A stretch of 64,000 nucleotides of DNA from JAPWJZ01 sp965279315 (GTDB lineage Bacteria; Pseudomonadota; Alphaproteobacteria; Micavibrionales; UBA2020), in NCBI GenBank assembly GCA_965279315.1, contig OZ257145.1, positions 868,001 to 932,000 on the forward strand, in the 5' to 3' direction. Below, piece by piece: positions 35,255 through 43,207 of the stretch (within the stretch, counting starts at the first letter, position 1; every line of letters begins with the position of its first letter). The notes under the pieces are model-generated. The model made no database searches. It was not told where the DNA came from and saw only the letters and a program-made list of their open reading frames with translations. Position numbers and translations under genes: made by a program.

Positions 35255-36451
35255 TCATGCGATCACGTCGCCACCCTCCAGCGGGCCCATCCCCAATGCC
35301 TGCCGTTTCTCGTTCACCGTCATGAAATCGCAGGCACCCAGCCGCGACCATGTCTTTTCACGGCGGGGGGCAAGCGCCTCGATCGCATCGGCGTCATAGC
35401 CAATCGAGATATCATCGCCAAAACGGGGCGACAGCCAGTTGTTCAGCGCATCCCGCATATGGTCCAGCAGCGGCAGCACCGCGTCGTCGAACAGGGCGAG
35501 GCGCGCCTGCTCGAAATTCGCGAAAGTCAGCGAGCCTTCGATGCCGATCAGCTGCGGCGGCACATGGAACGCCAGCGCGATTTCCCGCGCCGACACATCC
35601 TTGCCCGCCAGCCAGTCCATGTCTTTGGGCGATAATCCCATCTCGCGCCAGTCCAGCCCGCCCTCCAGCACCATCGGGCGCCCGGCATTGCCTGCGCCAG
35701 AAAAATACTGTTCGATCTCGTTTTTCAAGGTGTCGCGCTGGTCGCCGGTCAGGGTGTCCAGCGCCTCCGGATGCGCAGGTTTATAAACAAGCGCGCCCGA
35801 AGGGCGGCCGGATGACTGCAGCAACGCCGCGTTCCATTTCGCCGCCTCGTTATGCTGGTCGATGGAAAAGGCCGCGGCCTCCATCGGGCTCATGCCGTAC
35901 CAGTCATCCAGCGGGTGGAAAGATTTCATGTGCAGGATCTGGCTCTGCCCCGTCAGCGCGTCCGCCGCGTAGTCGAATGCCGTGCCGTTCACCTGATACC
36001 GGTATGCGGCGGGCAGCCCCGCCGCGCCCGGCACGATGCGCATCCGGTCGGGGCGCAGGCCCCACAATTCCAGCGGCGCGCCCCCCTTCGGCCCCGCCGC
36101 CTCGATATAGCTGTTGCCGGCGATCAGGTAAAAACCGAACGCCGATTCAAACAGCGAAGCCCCGCCCTGCGACGGGTTCGGCTTGTTCAGCAGGTCGATC
36201 AGCGGATGTTCATGAAGACGTTCCCGCGCCGCGCCCTTGCCGCGAAACACAACCCACGGCACGCCCGCCGCATTGCGGCTGACCAGTGAAATGCAGCGAT
36301 AGGCGATCACATTTTTCTGATAACCCTCCATCGCCAGCTGGTCGTACTGCCGCGGCGTAAATTTCGCCTCCCGCACGCCGAACGGCACCAGCAGTTTTGC
36401 CGACGCGGATGTTTTCACTTCCGCTCTGCGGAAGGGGTTCTTGAATTTCAT
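35255..36451 (-). CDS. HK97-family phage portal protein
   Basis: A 398-residue portal protein, the dodecameric ring through which DNA enters and leaves the head. Recognisable portal segments are NVIAYRCISLVSRNAAGVPW near residue 40, HPLIDLLNKPNPSQGG, and the later VPPQLIGIEGSLTFANFEQA. The start at 36451 follows AGGAGA; the longer frame to 36526 runs through a repeat element. The length matches GTA gp3 and HK97 gp3. It lies downstream of the terminase gene, with a second REP-like element in between. Confidence 0.92.
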   Translation of the reverse strand: MKFKNPFRRAEVKTSASAKLLVPFGVREAKFTPRQYDQLAMEGYQKNVIAYRCISLVSRNAAGVPWVVFRGKGAARERLHEHPLIDLLNKPNPSQGGASLFESAFGFYLIAGNSYIEAAGPKGGAPLELWGLRPDRMRIVPGAAGLPAAYRYQVNGTAFDYAADALTGQSQILHMKSFHPLDDWYGMSPMEAAAFSIDQHNEAAKWNAALLQSSGRPSGALVYKPAHPEALDTLTGDQRDTLKNEIEQYFSGAGNAGRPMVLEGGLDWREMGLSPKDMDWLAGKDVSAREIALAFHVPPQLIGIEGSLTFANFEQARLALFDDAVLPLLDHMRDALNNWLSPRFGDDISIGYDADAIEALAPRREKTWSRLGACDFMTVNEKRQALGMGPLEGGDVIA

Positions 36452-36466
36452 GTTTTCTCTCCTACT

Positions 36467-36584
36467 GTCATGCCAGCGGCATGCTTTGCATGTAAAACAT
36501 GCGGACTGGCATCTCGCACGCGACATGCGTGCAGTTATAAATGCGGCCTTGCGGCCGGGAGATCCCAGCCTTCGCTGGGATGAC
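36467..36584. repeat. Second REP/BIME-like element
   Basis: The outer motifs GTCATGCCAG...CTGGCATCTC and GAGATCCCAG...CTGGGATGAC form two hairpins in inverted orientation, with the same GTCATnCC...GGnATC ends as the element at 35139. Smaller hairpins (GCATG.../...CATGC) lie inside. It occupies the leader of the portal gene. Confidence 0.6.
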
Positions 36585-36593
36585 CCTGTAATA

Positions 36594-38030
36594 CTACGAC
36601 CACACCTTCGGCCCCTGCGGCGGCGGGCCGTTCAGCATCAGTTCGGTCATTGCCCAGACGCGCGCATCCACGCGGTCGGGGCTTTCGGCCTGTTGCAGCG
36701 GGTCGAAGGCGCACATCTGGTCTTCGAGGCGCTCGAACCGTCCCGCATGTTTTATGCGCCCCAGCATGTCGAGCGCGGCGACGGGTTCTGCCCGCGTCGT
36801 CTTGCCGCGGCTGGCGCGCACCGGTTTGTAGGATAAACGCGGGTCGATCGACCGCAGCGTGCATTCCACAAGGTCGCCGCCCTGGTTGACCTCGGCCACC
36901 ACGCGGTCGGCCGAAAAATCGTGATAGGCCTTCACCACGCGCTGCGCCCAGTCCAGCGGCGCATAACGCCCCGACAAATCCGCCAGCACATAACCGCAGC
37001 CGTCGCGCCCCAATCCCGCCACGATAATCCCCGTTTCATCGCTGCCTTTTTTGGCCGATACCGCCGGGTCAACCGCGATGATCACGCGCGCCATATCGGG
37101 CAGCGTTGCGCCTGCGCGGTTCGCCTCGATCTGCGCGCGCGTCCACAATGCGCCCGCCACATCCGCATGGAACGCCTCCTGCGCCGTCGCCGGATATTCG
37201 CGGCGAAACACGTTGTTGCCGCCAAGGCTCAGGATTTTCTGCCGGCGCCAGTACAGTTGCGCATCATCAAGCCCGAAACTGTCGGCATAGGCGCGTTCTT
37301 CCGCCGTCGCCGCAAAACCGGCGGGCGGTTTGCGGCGGTATTCGTCCTGCCAGAACCACGGGATAAAAATCAGCTGGTATTCCGAATCCGGCAAGGCCGC
37401 GTCCTGCGCCAGTTTGTAAAACAGCCCCTCCGCGCCCGCCGATGTGCTTTCTAAAATCACTTCCGTGCCGTCGGCATCGGGCACGGCCTGTAATGCGCCC
37501 TGCATATGCTCGTCCGCATTCGCCCAGAATGCCACTTCCGATCCGTGGAAAAACTGCACCGTCGCGCCGCGTCCCACGCCCGTGGATTTCGCCGTGCCGA
37601 TGCGGTAACCGGAATCGAGCGCCCCGAAAAACAATTCCTTGCTGTTCGACACGCGCGTTTTCGCCTTTACCGCATCGGGGCAATGATCGTGAAACCGGCG
37701 CGCGATCTGGTATATGCCGCGCGAGGCTTCGTCCAGATGCGTCAGGATAAAGGCGGAGCGGCCTTTGTGATGCGTCACCTTCCAGTAAAACCGCGCCTCG
37801 ACATAGGTGGAACAGCCCTGCTGGCGCCCCTTCAATATCACCGCCCGCACGCGGCCCGTCTCCGCCAGCTGCTTTTCCAGCAGCGCATGGATATGCCGTT
37901 GTGCGGCGTTCAGCTCGAACGGCGCGATGCGCCCCTGTTTGCTGCGGATTTTCAGGCACGCGCCCGCGTAATGGGCGAAATCGTCCTTAAACCGCTGACG
38001 GTCTTGCCTGCTGAAGGTTTTTTCCGTCAT
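36594..38030 (-). CDS. Terminase large subunit (GTA gp2-like)
   Basis: A 478-residue packaging motor. The ATPase domain has the variant Walker A KGRQQGCST (about 67-75) and a downstream coupling region. The nuclease domain begins with IAVDPAVSAKKGSDETGI, giving the first metal-binding Asp, and continues with VAEVNQGGD. It matches terminases of GTA-like clusters. The start overlaps the upstream small gene by four bases. Both ATPase and nuclease motifs appear intact, so DNA packaging remains possible. Confidence 0.92.
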   Translation of the reverse strand: MTEKTFSRQDRQRFKDDFAHYAGACLKIRSKQGRIAPFELNAAQRHIHALLEKQLAETGRVRAVILKGRQQGCSTYVEARFYWKVTHHKGRSAFILTHLDEASRGIYQIARRFHDHCPDAVKAKTRVSNSKELFFGALDSGYRIGTAKSTGVGRGATVQFFHGSEVAFWANADEHMQGALQAVPDADGTEVILESTSAGAEGLFYKLAQDAALPDSEYQLIFIPWFWQDEYRRKPPAGFAATAEERAYADSFGLDDAQLYWRRQKILSLGGNNVFRREYPATAQEAFHADVAGALWTRAQIEANRAGATLPDMARVIIAVDPAVSAKKGSDETGIIVAGLGRDGCGYVLADLSGRYAPLDWAQRVVKAYHDFSADRVVAEVNQGGDLVECTLRSIDPRLSYKPVRASRGKTTRAEPVAALDMLGRIKHAGRFERLEDQMCAFDPLQQAESPDRVDARVWAMTELMLNGPPPQGPKVWS

Positions 38031-38317
38031 TCCAGGTCCTTCAGTGCGTCTTCATGCTCCCGCGCCTCTATTTTCTTCTTCGGGCTGCGCTTGGGCGCGA
38101 GCGTCTTGCGCATCAAATCGGGCATGCGCTTGCGCAGCAGGGCGAGCGCCGCCGTCACTTGCGTCGCGCTCATCTTTTTCTGCCCGAGGATATATCGTTC
38201 AAGCGCGCGGATGATCGCCAGCGCGGCAATCTGCTCGCGCAGCGGTTTGCTGGGCTTCTTTTTCATTTTGATTTTCTGGGTTGTTTTGATTCTGGTTGGG
38301 GATGTTCCCCCGCTCAC
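38027..38317 (-). CDS. Putative terminase small subunit
   Basis: A 96-residue basic helical protein overlapping the terminase large subunit start by four bases. It starts at GTG 38317 or at ATG 38266. The string QKKMSATQVTAALALLRKRMPDL resembles the DNA-binding start of small terminases in GTA-like clusters, and a Lys/Arg-rich stretch follows. It would recognise DNA for packaging or, as in GTAs, package without sequence preference. It marks the upstream end of the phage block. Confidence 0.65.
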   Translation of the reverse strand: MSGGTSPTRIKTTQKIKMKKKPSKPLREQIAALAIIRALERYILGQKKMSATQVTAALALLRKRMPDLMRKTLAPKRSPKKKIEAREHEDALKDLE

Positions 38318-38487
38318 ACTTCTTGAGCCTGATTAAAGTCTCTCAACATTGACCTCAAGATTCAAGGTAATTTATTGTGACAACGCGTGTGTGACATCCC
38401 TTTCCTGAAGCATGAAAATGGCTTGCGCGAAAAAACTTTTTTTCAAAACGGCAGCGCGCGTCACGCGAATGTAACGTTTGCGACAGC

Positions 38488-38515
38488 AAAAAGCGCCGCT
38501 TTTGGCGGCGCTTTT
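38488..38515 (-). terminator. Rho-independent terminator
   Basis: A hairpin of AAAAGCGCCGC and GCGGCGCTTTT with a short loop ends the minus-strand secreted-protein gene at 38538, which stops 23 bases upstream. Confidence 0.85.
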
Positions 38516-38537
38516 CGAAGAATTCGCGCGAATCAGG

Positions 38538-39185
38538 CTATTGCGCGGGCATGGTCGCGGCTGCCGGCGCATCCGGAACCGCCGCCGTCATGCCGGCCGG
38601 CACTTCGGGCGCAGGCGCTGCCGCAGGGGCCGCCGCCGGTGTTGCAGCGGGTGCCGCTACCGGTGCGGTCGCGGGCGCTGTTGCCGGAGCCGCTGCTGCG
38701 GGTGCGGCCTTTTTGTTGAAGGCATCATTGCGCGCCTTGCTGCCCGATTTCAGGCGTTCGTATTTCAGCAGGCGGTCCTTGCAGGCCTGGTACGAATTGT
38801 TGTCGGTCATATATGCGGCGCATTCATCGGCGGGGGTTTCGGCTGCGGCTTCCGTCACGGGCAAGGCGGGCGGTTGCGTTGCGTCCTTGAAGACGGGCGG
38901 CGTTGCCTGCGGCGTCGTGGCGACGGGTGTTCCCGGAACAGGGGCTGCGACGGGGGCGGTCAGGGGGGCGGTCGCGGGCGCTGCGGCTGCAACAGGTGCG
39001 GCGGTGGTGGCAGGTGTCGCGGCGGTCGCGGGTGCGGCCTTCGGCGTTTCGTAATTCGACGGGTTGGATTTTTGCGTGCTGCCGCCCTGATAGGTGCCGT
39101 AGTTGCGGCCGCTTTCGGCGGCGTGGGCGGCGAAGGGCGTCAAGGAAAGGATCGTCACAAGTCCAAGAAGCTGCAAGGTTTTCAT
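38538..39185 (-). CDS. Secreted Ala/Pro-rich protein with YQxC motif
   Basis: A 215-residue protein with a signal peptide (LLGLVTILSLTPFAAHA, likely cleavage near residue 22). Long Ala/Pro/Thr-rich linkers flank a compact central segment containing DECAAYMTDNNSYQACKDRL, with two Cys. The start at 39185 follows GGGGA. The next upstream gene encodes another secreted protein with a similar segment (YNKPYQTCHAML). A periplasmic or surface role is likely; the family was not recognised. The low-complexity linkers resemble those of the IcmG-like protein. Confidence 0.65.
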   Translation of the reverse strand: MKTLQLLGLVTILSLTPFAAHAAESGRNYGTYQGGSTQKSNPSNYETPKAAPATAATPATTAAPVAAAAPATAPLTAPVAAPVPGTPVATTPQATPPVFKDATQPPALPVTEAAAETPADECAAYMTDNNSYQACKDRLLKYERLKSGSKARNDAFNKKAAPAAAAPATAPATAPVAAPAATPAAAPAAAPAPEVPAGMTAAVPDAPAAATMPAQ

Positions 39186-39297
39186 GTCATTCCCCAAAAT
39201 TCAAGAAACGGCACACCCGGCCCGGCTGCCTCCATTGATAATAGTATTATATCACTCAAATATAAGGGGATTATTAAGGCAGGCGGGGCGAAGGCGA

Positions 39298-39843
39298 TCA
39301 GTGGTTATAGTTTGCCTTTGATTTATCTGCCTTTATTTCCGGATTCCAGTGAAAGAAACCCTTCTTTTTTTTACGGTGCTTCGGGGCGGGGGTGTCGCCG
39401 CCATCATCCATCGCGCCCGATTCATCGGCCGTGTCGGCTGCGGCGGTGCTGCCCGCCGTCCGGCCATCCTGCACGCGCACATAATTGCGGGCGTTCTCGG
39501 CCTCCGGTTCTTCTTCCAGCTTCTTTTTGGCTTTTTTCTTTTTGCCCGCCTTGGCCGCCAGCATCGCATGGCAGGTCTGGTAGGGTTTGTTGTAGCTGCC
39601 GCGGATCAATGCGGCCTCTTCCGGTTCCAGCTGGTCGAGGCATTTTTCCAGGGATGTCACCACGCGCGTCTGCGGCGCGGGCGCCAGTTCGTCGGCCGCC
39701 GCCGGCTGGTCCTCGGTCGGCGCGGGGGCCTGCCCCTGCCATTGCCCCTCGACCGGCGCCTTTTGCCCCGCGCTGTAATACTGCACCTGCGCAACCGCAG
39801 GCGCAGCCAAGAGCAGGAAAAACGCAATCAGGAAAATTTTCAT
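39298..39843 (-). CDS. Secreted protein with Lys-rich region and YQxC motif
   Basis: A 181-residue protein with a clear signal peptide (MKIFLIAFFLLLAAPAVAQ). A polar region, a short Cys-containing segment (EKCLDQLEPEE; YNKPYQTCHAML) and Lys-rich stretches near 98-105 and 158-163 follow. Its start codon overlaps the stop of the ANK gene fragment upstream by one base (TAATG), so translation is probably coupled to it. The family was not recognised; by export signal it acts in the envelope or outside. Confidence 0.7.
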   Translation of the reverse strand: MKIFLIAFFLLLAAPAVAQVQYYSAGQKAPVEGQWQGQAPAPTEDQPAAADELAPAPQTRVVTSLEKCLDQLEPEEAALIRGSYNKPYQTCHAMLAAKAGKKKKAKKKLEEEPEAENARNYVRVQDGRTAGSTAAADTADESGAMDDGGDTPAPKHRKKKKGFFHWNPEIKADKSKANYNH

Positions 39844-40691
39844 TACGGCGTGGGTGCTTTCGGCGTTGCAGGTTTCGCGCCGCTATCGGCGGGCGGGTTG
39901 TTTTCATTCGCGGCAGCGGCGGTTTTCGCGTCCGCCGCCTGCGCATCGAACGCCGCCTTCTGGGCGGAAGCCATCATCAGCGCCTGGATGAAATCTGCGC
40001 GCTTGAATTCGACCGCGATATCGAGCGCGGTCTGGCCGCGTTCGTTCTGCACGGAAATATCCGCGCCGTTCAGCAGCAACGCCTGCAAAGCGAAAGCCTT
40101 GCCCGTGCGCGCCGCGATATGCAGCGGGGTTTCGCCACCGCCGGCCTTCGCGTTCACATCCGCGCCCGCTGCCAATACCATGGCGGCGAATTGCGCGTTG
40201 TCGCGCGACGCCGCGTAATGCAGGGGCGTCCAGCCGTTCGAATCCTTCGCGTTGTCCATCGCATGGCCGCCATCGGTCATGGCCTTCACAAGGCGCTGTG
40301 CGATGGCTTCGCTGTCGGCGATGATCGCGGCATGGATGGGGAACTGGCCGTGACGGCCCGCGATTGCGGGGTTCGCGCCGAAATCCAGCAGCTTTTCGAT
40401 CACGGGCGCCTGCGTGTGGCGCGCGGCGGTGTGCAGCAGCGTGTCGCCGTCTTTCGTGGTCAGGTCCCAGTTGGCCTTGCCGCCCAGGGCTTCCTTCACG
40501 TCGTCCAGCCAGTCGGACATGTAATTGGTCTCGATCGCCTGATGCAGCGGCGTGACGCCGTTGAAATCCTGCAGGTCGGCGCGCGCACCTTTTTTGATCA
40601 GCGCGACGCCGAAATCCGAATGGTATTTGCGGAACGCGTGGTGCATTGCGCTGCGGCCACGGCTGTCCTGTTCGTCGATTTTCGCATCCAT
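39843..40691 (-). CDS. Ankyrin-repeat protein, C-terminal part of a frameshifted gene
   Basis: The frame gives 282 residues from its first ATG, with about six ankyrin repeats (for example GWTPLHYAASRDNAQFAAMV and GETPLHIAARTGKAFALQAL) and an Ala-rich tail ending PKAPTP. Reading the same frame upstream gives GRTALIFAARGGDEKTLESL, a proper repeat that continues directly from the end of the gene at 40751. Both halves are therefore one original gene of roughly 780 codons broken near 40765. Whether this part is translated alone is unknown. No good ribosome site precedes its ATG. Confidence 0.7.
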   Translation of the reverse strand: MDAKIDEQDSRGRSAMHHAFRKYHSDFGVALIKKGARADLQDFNGVTPLHQAIETNYMSDWLDDVKEALGGKANWDLTTKDGDTLLHTAARHTQAPVIEKLLDFGANPAIAGRHGQFPIHAAIIADSEAIAQRLVKAMTDGGHAMDNAKDSNGWTPLHYAASRDNAQFAAMVLAAGADVNAKAGGGETPLHIAARTGKAFALQALLLNGADISVQNERGQTALDIAVEFKRADFIQALMMASAQKAAFDAQAADAKTAAAANENNPPADSGAKPATPKAPTP

Positions 40692-40750
40692 GCCGGGAAT
40701 CGCCAGCAGCGATTCAAGTGTCTTTTCATCGCCGCCTCTGGCGGCAAAAA

Positions 40751-42202
40751 TCAGGGCGGTGCGGCCCAGTTGTCTTTCTTGAAAACATTCGCGCCCTGTT
40801 CCTGCAAAAACTGCGCCGCAAGGTGCTTGCCGGATTCGGCGGCCGTCATGAACGGCGTCATGGCATCCGCGCCCCGGGTCGGCTGGTCGATATTCGCGTT
40901 ATGCGCGACCAGCAGCTTCATGACATTCAGGTTGCCGTTGCGCGCCGCCACATGCAGCGGCGATTGCTGCACGGTCGGCAGCGGCGACAGGTTCACATCC
41001 GCGCCATGGCTGACCAGCTGGCCGATGATGTCGACATGGTCGTTATAGGAAAAGCTGTAATGCTCGATGATGGTATCCAGCGGGCGGCGGCCGTAATCAT
41101 TCGCCAGGTTGGGGTCTGCGCCCAGCGATAATAAATGACGGATCTTGTCCTTGCTCTGCTGTTCCGCCGCCTTGTTGAGCGCGGTCTGGCCCGATCCGTC
41201 TTTCGCATCAAGGTCAAAGCCGCCGTTATAGAGCAGCAGCAGCATTTCGGGATAATTCTTGTCGTTGATCCAATGCACCATCGATGATTTGTTATAGGTG
41301 CTTTCCGGCCCTTTTTTGCAGTCCGCGCCCAGCGCGAGCAGCAGTTTCGCCGATTCCACATGGCCGTTTTCGACCGCGATGAACAGGCTGTTGCGGTTCT
41401 GGTTGTCAGTCTGGTTGACGTTGCCGCCCACCGCCACGATTTTGTCGATGATGGCGGGGTGGTTCGCCTCGACCGCCGACATCAGCGGGGTATAGCCCTT
41501 GGAATAATTGCGGTGGTCGTTGATGCCGCGGCGCACTTCGGGCAGCGTCAGCAGCGCGTCGGTTGCGGCGTCATTGCCCTGGGATGCCGCCAGGTGCAGC
41601 GGCGTTTCGATCTGGTTGTTGCGGATATTCGCATCCGCCTTCAGGTCGATCAGTTTCTGCACCGCTTCGGATTTCTTGCTGGATACCGCCACATGCAGCG
41701 GCGTTGCGCCGTTCGAATCCTGCTGGTTCAGCGACAGGCCCGCGGTGTAAAGGTATTCGATCAGGTCGGGGCGGTTTTTTTCGGCGGCCAGATGCATCGC
41801 GGTGCGGCGGCTGTCGATGGCGGGCGATGCGGGGTCTGCGCCAAGGCCTCGCAGGGCTGCGATAAATTCAACGGGGGATTCTTTTTCGATCGCCCAGTCC
41901 AGCGCGTTTCTTTTCTTGTCGTCGCGCATGTCGAACGATGCGCCCTTGTCGACCAGCACGCGCACCATGTCGATATTGCGCGCGGTGATAGCGGTGAACA
42001 GCGGCGTCTGGCCTTCTTTGTCCGGCTGGTTCGGGTTCGCGCCGACGCGGGTCAGTTTTTCCAGCGTGGCGCGGTCATTTTTTTCGACCGCGAAATGCAG
42101 CGCCGTGTTGCCCTTGGCATCCAGCGGGGCGTTGACGCCCAATCCGTCCTTGCGCGATTTGCCGTTGAAGTCTGAATTGAATCCACGCATGGGGGGCATC
42201 AT
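40751..42202 (-). CDS. Ankyrin-repeat protein, N-terminal part of a frameshifted gene
   Basis: A 483-residue protein with about thirteen ankyrin repeats and no other domain. The repeat TDALLTLPEVRRGIND holds an insertion that resembles one in the gene at 47460. It ends abruptly with KKDNWAAPP. Adding one G at the CCC run 40765-40767 would give DNWGRTALIFAARGG and join it to the downstream part. The start ATG overlaps the stop of a 58-residue gene as ATGA. The product could still be a functional shorter ANK protein. Confidence 0.8.
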   Translation of the reverse strand: MMPPMRGFNSDFNGKSRKDGLGVNAPLDAKGNTALHFAVEKNDRATLEKLTRVGANPNQPDKEGQTPLFTAITARNIDMVRVLVDKGASFDMRDDKKRNALDWAIEKESPVEFIAALRGLGADPASPAIDSRRTAMHLAAEKNRPDLIEYLYTAGLSLNQQDSNGATPLHVAVSSKKSEAVQKLIDLKADANIRNNQIETPLHLAASQGNDAATDALLTLPEVRRGINDHRNYSKGYTPLMSAVEANHPAIIDKIVAVGGNVNQTDNQNRNSLFIAVENGHVESAKLLLALGADCKKGPESTYNKSSMVHWINDKNYPEMLLLLYNGGFDLDAKDGSGQTALNKAAEQQSKDKIRHLLSLGADPNLANDYGRRPLDTIIEHYSFSYNDHVDIIGQLVSHGADVNLSPLPTVQQSPLHVAARNGNLNVMKLLVAHNANIDQPTRGADAMTPFMTAAESGKHLAAQFLQEQGANVFKKDNWAAPP

Positions 42203-42375
42203 TGGGCCTCGCTGTCTGGGGCGGGTGGAAGGAAAGGGACGCCGGGATTTTTAACGGGGGGTTCCAGCGATGCCAGCAGGCCCGGCATCATGCCGACCAG
42301 GCTACGCAGCGCACGGCCCTGTTTTTCAACAAGGCTCATGCGCGGAAAGGCATCGGTCAGCGATTTGGGCGCCAT
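42199..42375 (-). CDS. 58-residue protein coupled to the ankyrin gene
   Basis: A short gene encoding 58 residues, beginning MAPKSLTDAFPRMSLVEKQG and ending PPAPDSEAQ. GGAG lies eight bases before the start. Its stop overlaps the ATG of the following large ANK gene as ATGA, so it probably couples translation of that gene. The protein is amphipathic in its first half and Pro-rich in its second. It could be a chaperone-sized partner of the ANK protein, but no family was recognised. Confidence 0.55.
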   Translation of the reverse strand: MAPKSLTDAFPRMSLVEKQGRALRSLVGMMPGLLASLEPPVKNPGVPFLPPAPDSEAQ

Positions 42376-42378
42376 GCT

Positions 42379-42570
42379 TCAGGCTCCGTTACGTTTATCC
42401 CAGCAGAAATCGATGTATAGATTCTTGACAGAATAGGGGGCGGGGGTCAATTCCCTGTCCTTATAAATGCGGCATTCTTCACATAAGGCTAACCAATTGT
42501 TTCCCTTGGGGGATTTTGCTGCGGCGCGACAGGGTGCAGCGGCAGGGATTTGACCGGAATATGTTTCCAT
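42379..42570 (-). CDS. Possible small Cys-containing protein
   Basis: A 63-residue open frame with LALCEECRIYKDREL near its middle and FCWDKRNGA at its end. It stops three bases before the start of the 58-residue gene, which suggests an operon. Against it: no ribosome site precedes the ATG, and the GC content is lower than in neighbouring genes. A later start is possible. It is reported as a weak candidate that fills a 350-base gap which otherwise holds nothing clear. Confidence 0.3.
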   Translation of the reverse strand: METYSGQIPAAAPCRAAAKSPKGNNWLALCEECRIYKDRELTPAPYSVKNLYIDFCWDKRNGA

Positions 42571-42727
42571 ATTATATTATTCACCAGATGCGCAATCATC
42601 CGGCACGCGGTTTTAACATGGCAAACCGTTTCTCGCGGGCCAGCTATCAGATATTGCGGCATGCAAAACAGCCTTCAACCGTTCCCGCGGCGAAATGATT
42701 CGGCCGCCTGTTCGATGGAGATGACGC

Positions 42728-43198
42728 ATGTAACCGCTCAAGGCACTCAAGGAATTTTTCGACGCGCCCGCTGCCGAAACGCAAAGCCAAAAACTTGCCC
42801 GCCACATCGAGGGCCTAAAAAAACGCGAAGACTTTTTCGTCTTCGACGGCACGCTCAACACGCCGACGGAAAAAACCACGCGCTTCTGGTGGATGGCGGA
42901 GCTCGTCAACCGCGAGCCCACCTCTGTCTATTCCGTCACGCTCGACCGGTTGAACAGCCGCCGCCCGCAGGGTGGTGACCGCATCGTGATGGCGGACACG
43001 AAAGGCGTCAAACATCTCTACGTCATGTACGACATCCGCGAAACCGACAACTACCCCGCCCTTGCGCCCATCCTGCGCGCGGTGCTGGTGGATGGGGCGG
43101 AATATAAAGGCGGCTACGGCCATCAGGGAAAATTCAAGGGCGAGCTGGACAAGACGCTGCTTGCGCCCGCGCAGGAACCTGCCGCATTGACGCAATAG
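42728..43198 (+). pseudogene. Hypothetical gene with TAA as second codon
   Basis: The reading frame from ATG 42728 is ATG-TAA-CCG-CTC, followed by 154 uninterrupted codons (PLKALKEFFDAPAAETQSQK at the start, YVMYDIRETDNYPALAPILR near the end). GGAG lies seven bases before that ATG, the ideal distance, and codon use is coding-like from codon 3 on. No other ATG, GTG or TTG occurs in frame before ATG 42893, which would lose 55 residues and lacks a ribosome site. A nonsense mutation at codon 2, a sequence error or a start-stop regulatory element are all possible. The family was not recognised. Confidence 0.55.
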
Positions 43199-43207
43199 TC
43201 AGCGCGA

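Larger units (their letters stand above)
18909..38317 (-). mobile_element. Domesticated prophage / GTA-like particle cluster
   Basis: A 19.4-kb block on the minus strand with terminase, portal, prohead protease, HK97 capsid, connector, adaptor, tail, NlpC/P60, tail-tip, fibre and lysis genes in siphophage/GTA order. I find no integrase, repressor, replication gene or att-like repeat at its ends. The tape-measure slot holds only 98 residues. Non-phage genes, some on the opposite strand, interrupt it at 25990, 28991-30372 and 33971-35130. The module is therefore either a decayed prophage or one kept for particle-mediated DNA transfer. Confidence 0.75.

Noticed and set aside
18909..38317. Integrase, att sites or a tRNA integration target for the phage block
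   Set aside because: Looked for at both ends; no integrase gene, tRNA or direct repeat could be supported from the sequence.
38478..41048. An 856-codon plus-strand open frame
   Set aside because: It runs opposite three supported minus-strand genes and a terminator; its product is low-complexity Gly/Arg/Cys sequence without family features.
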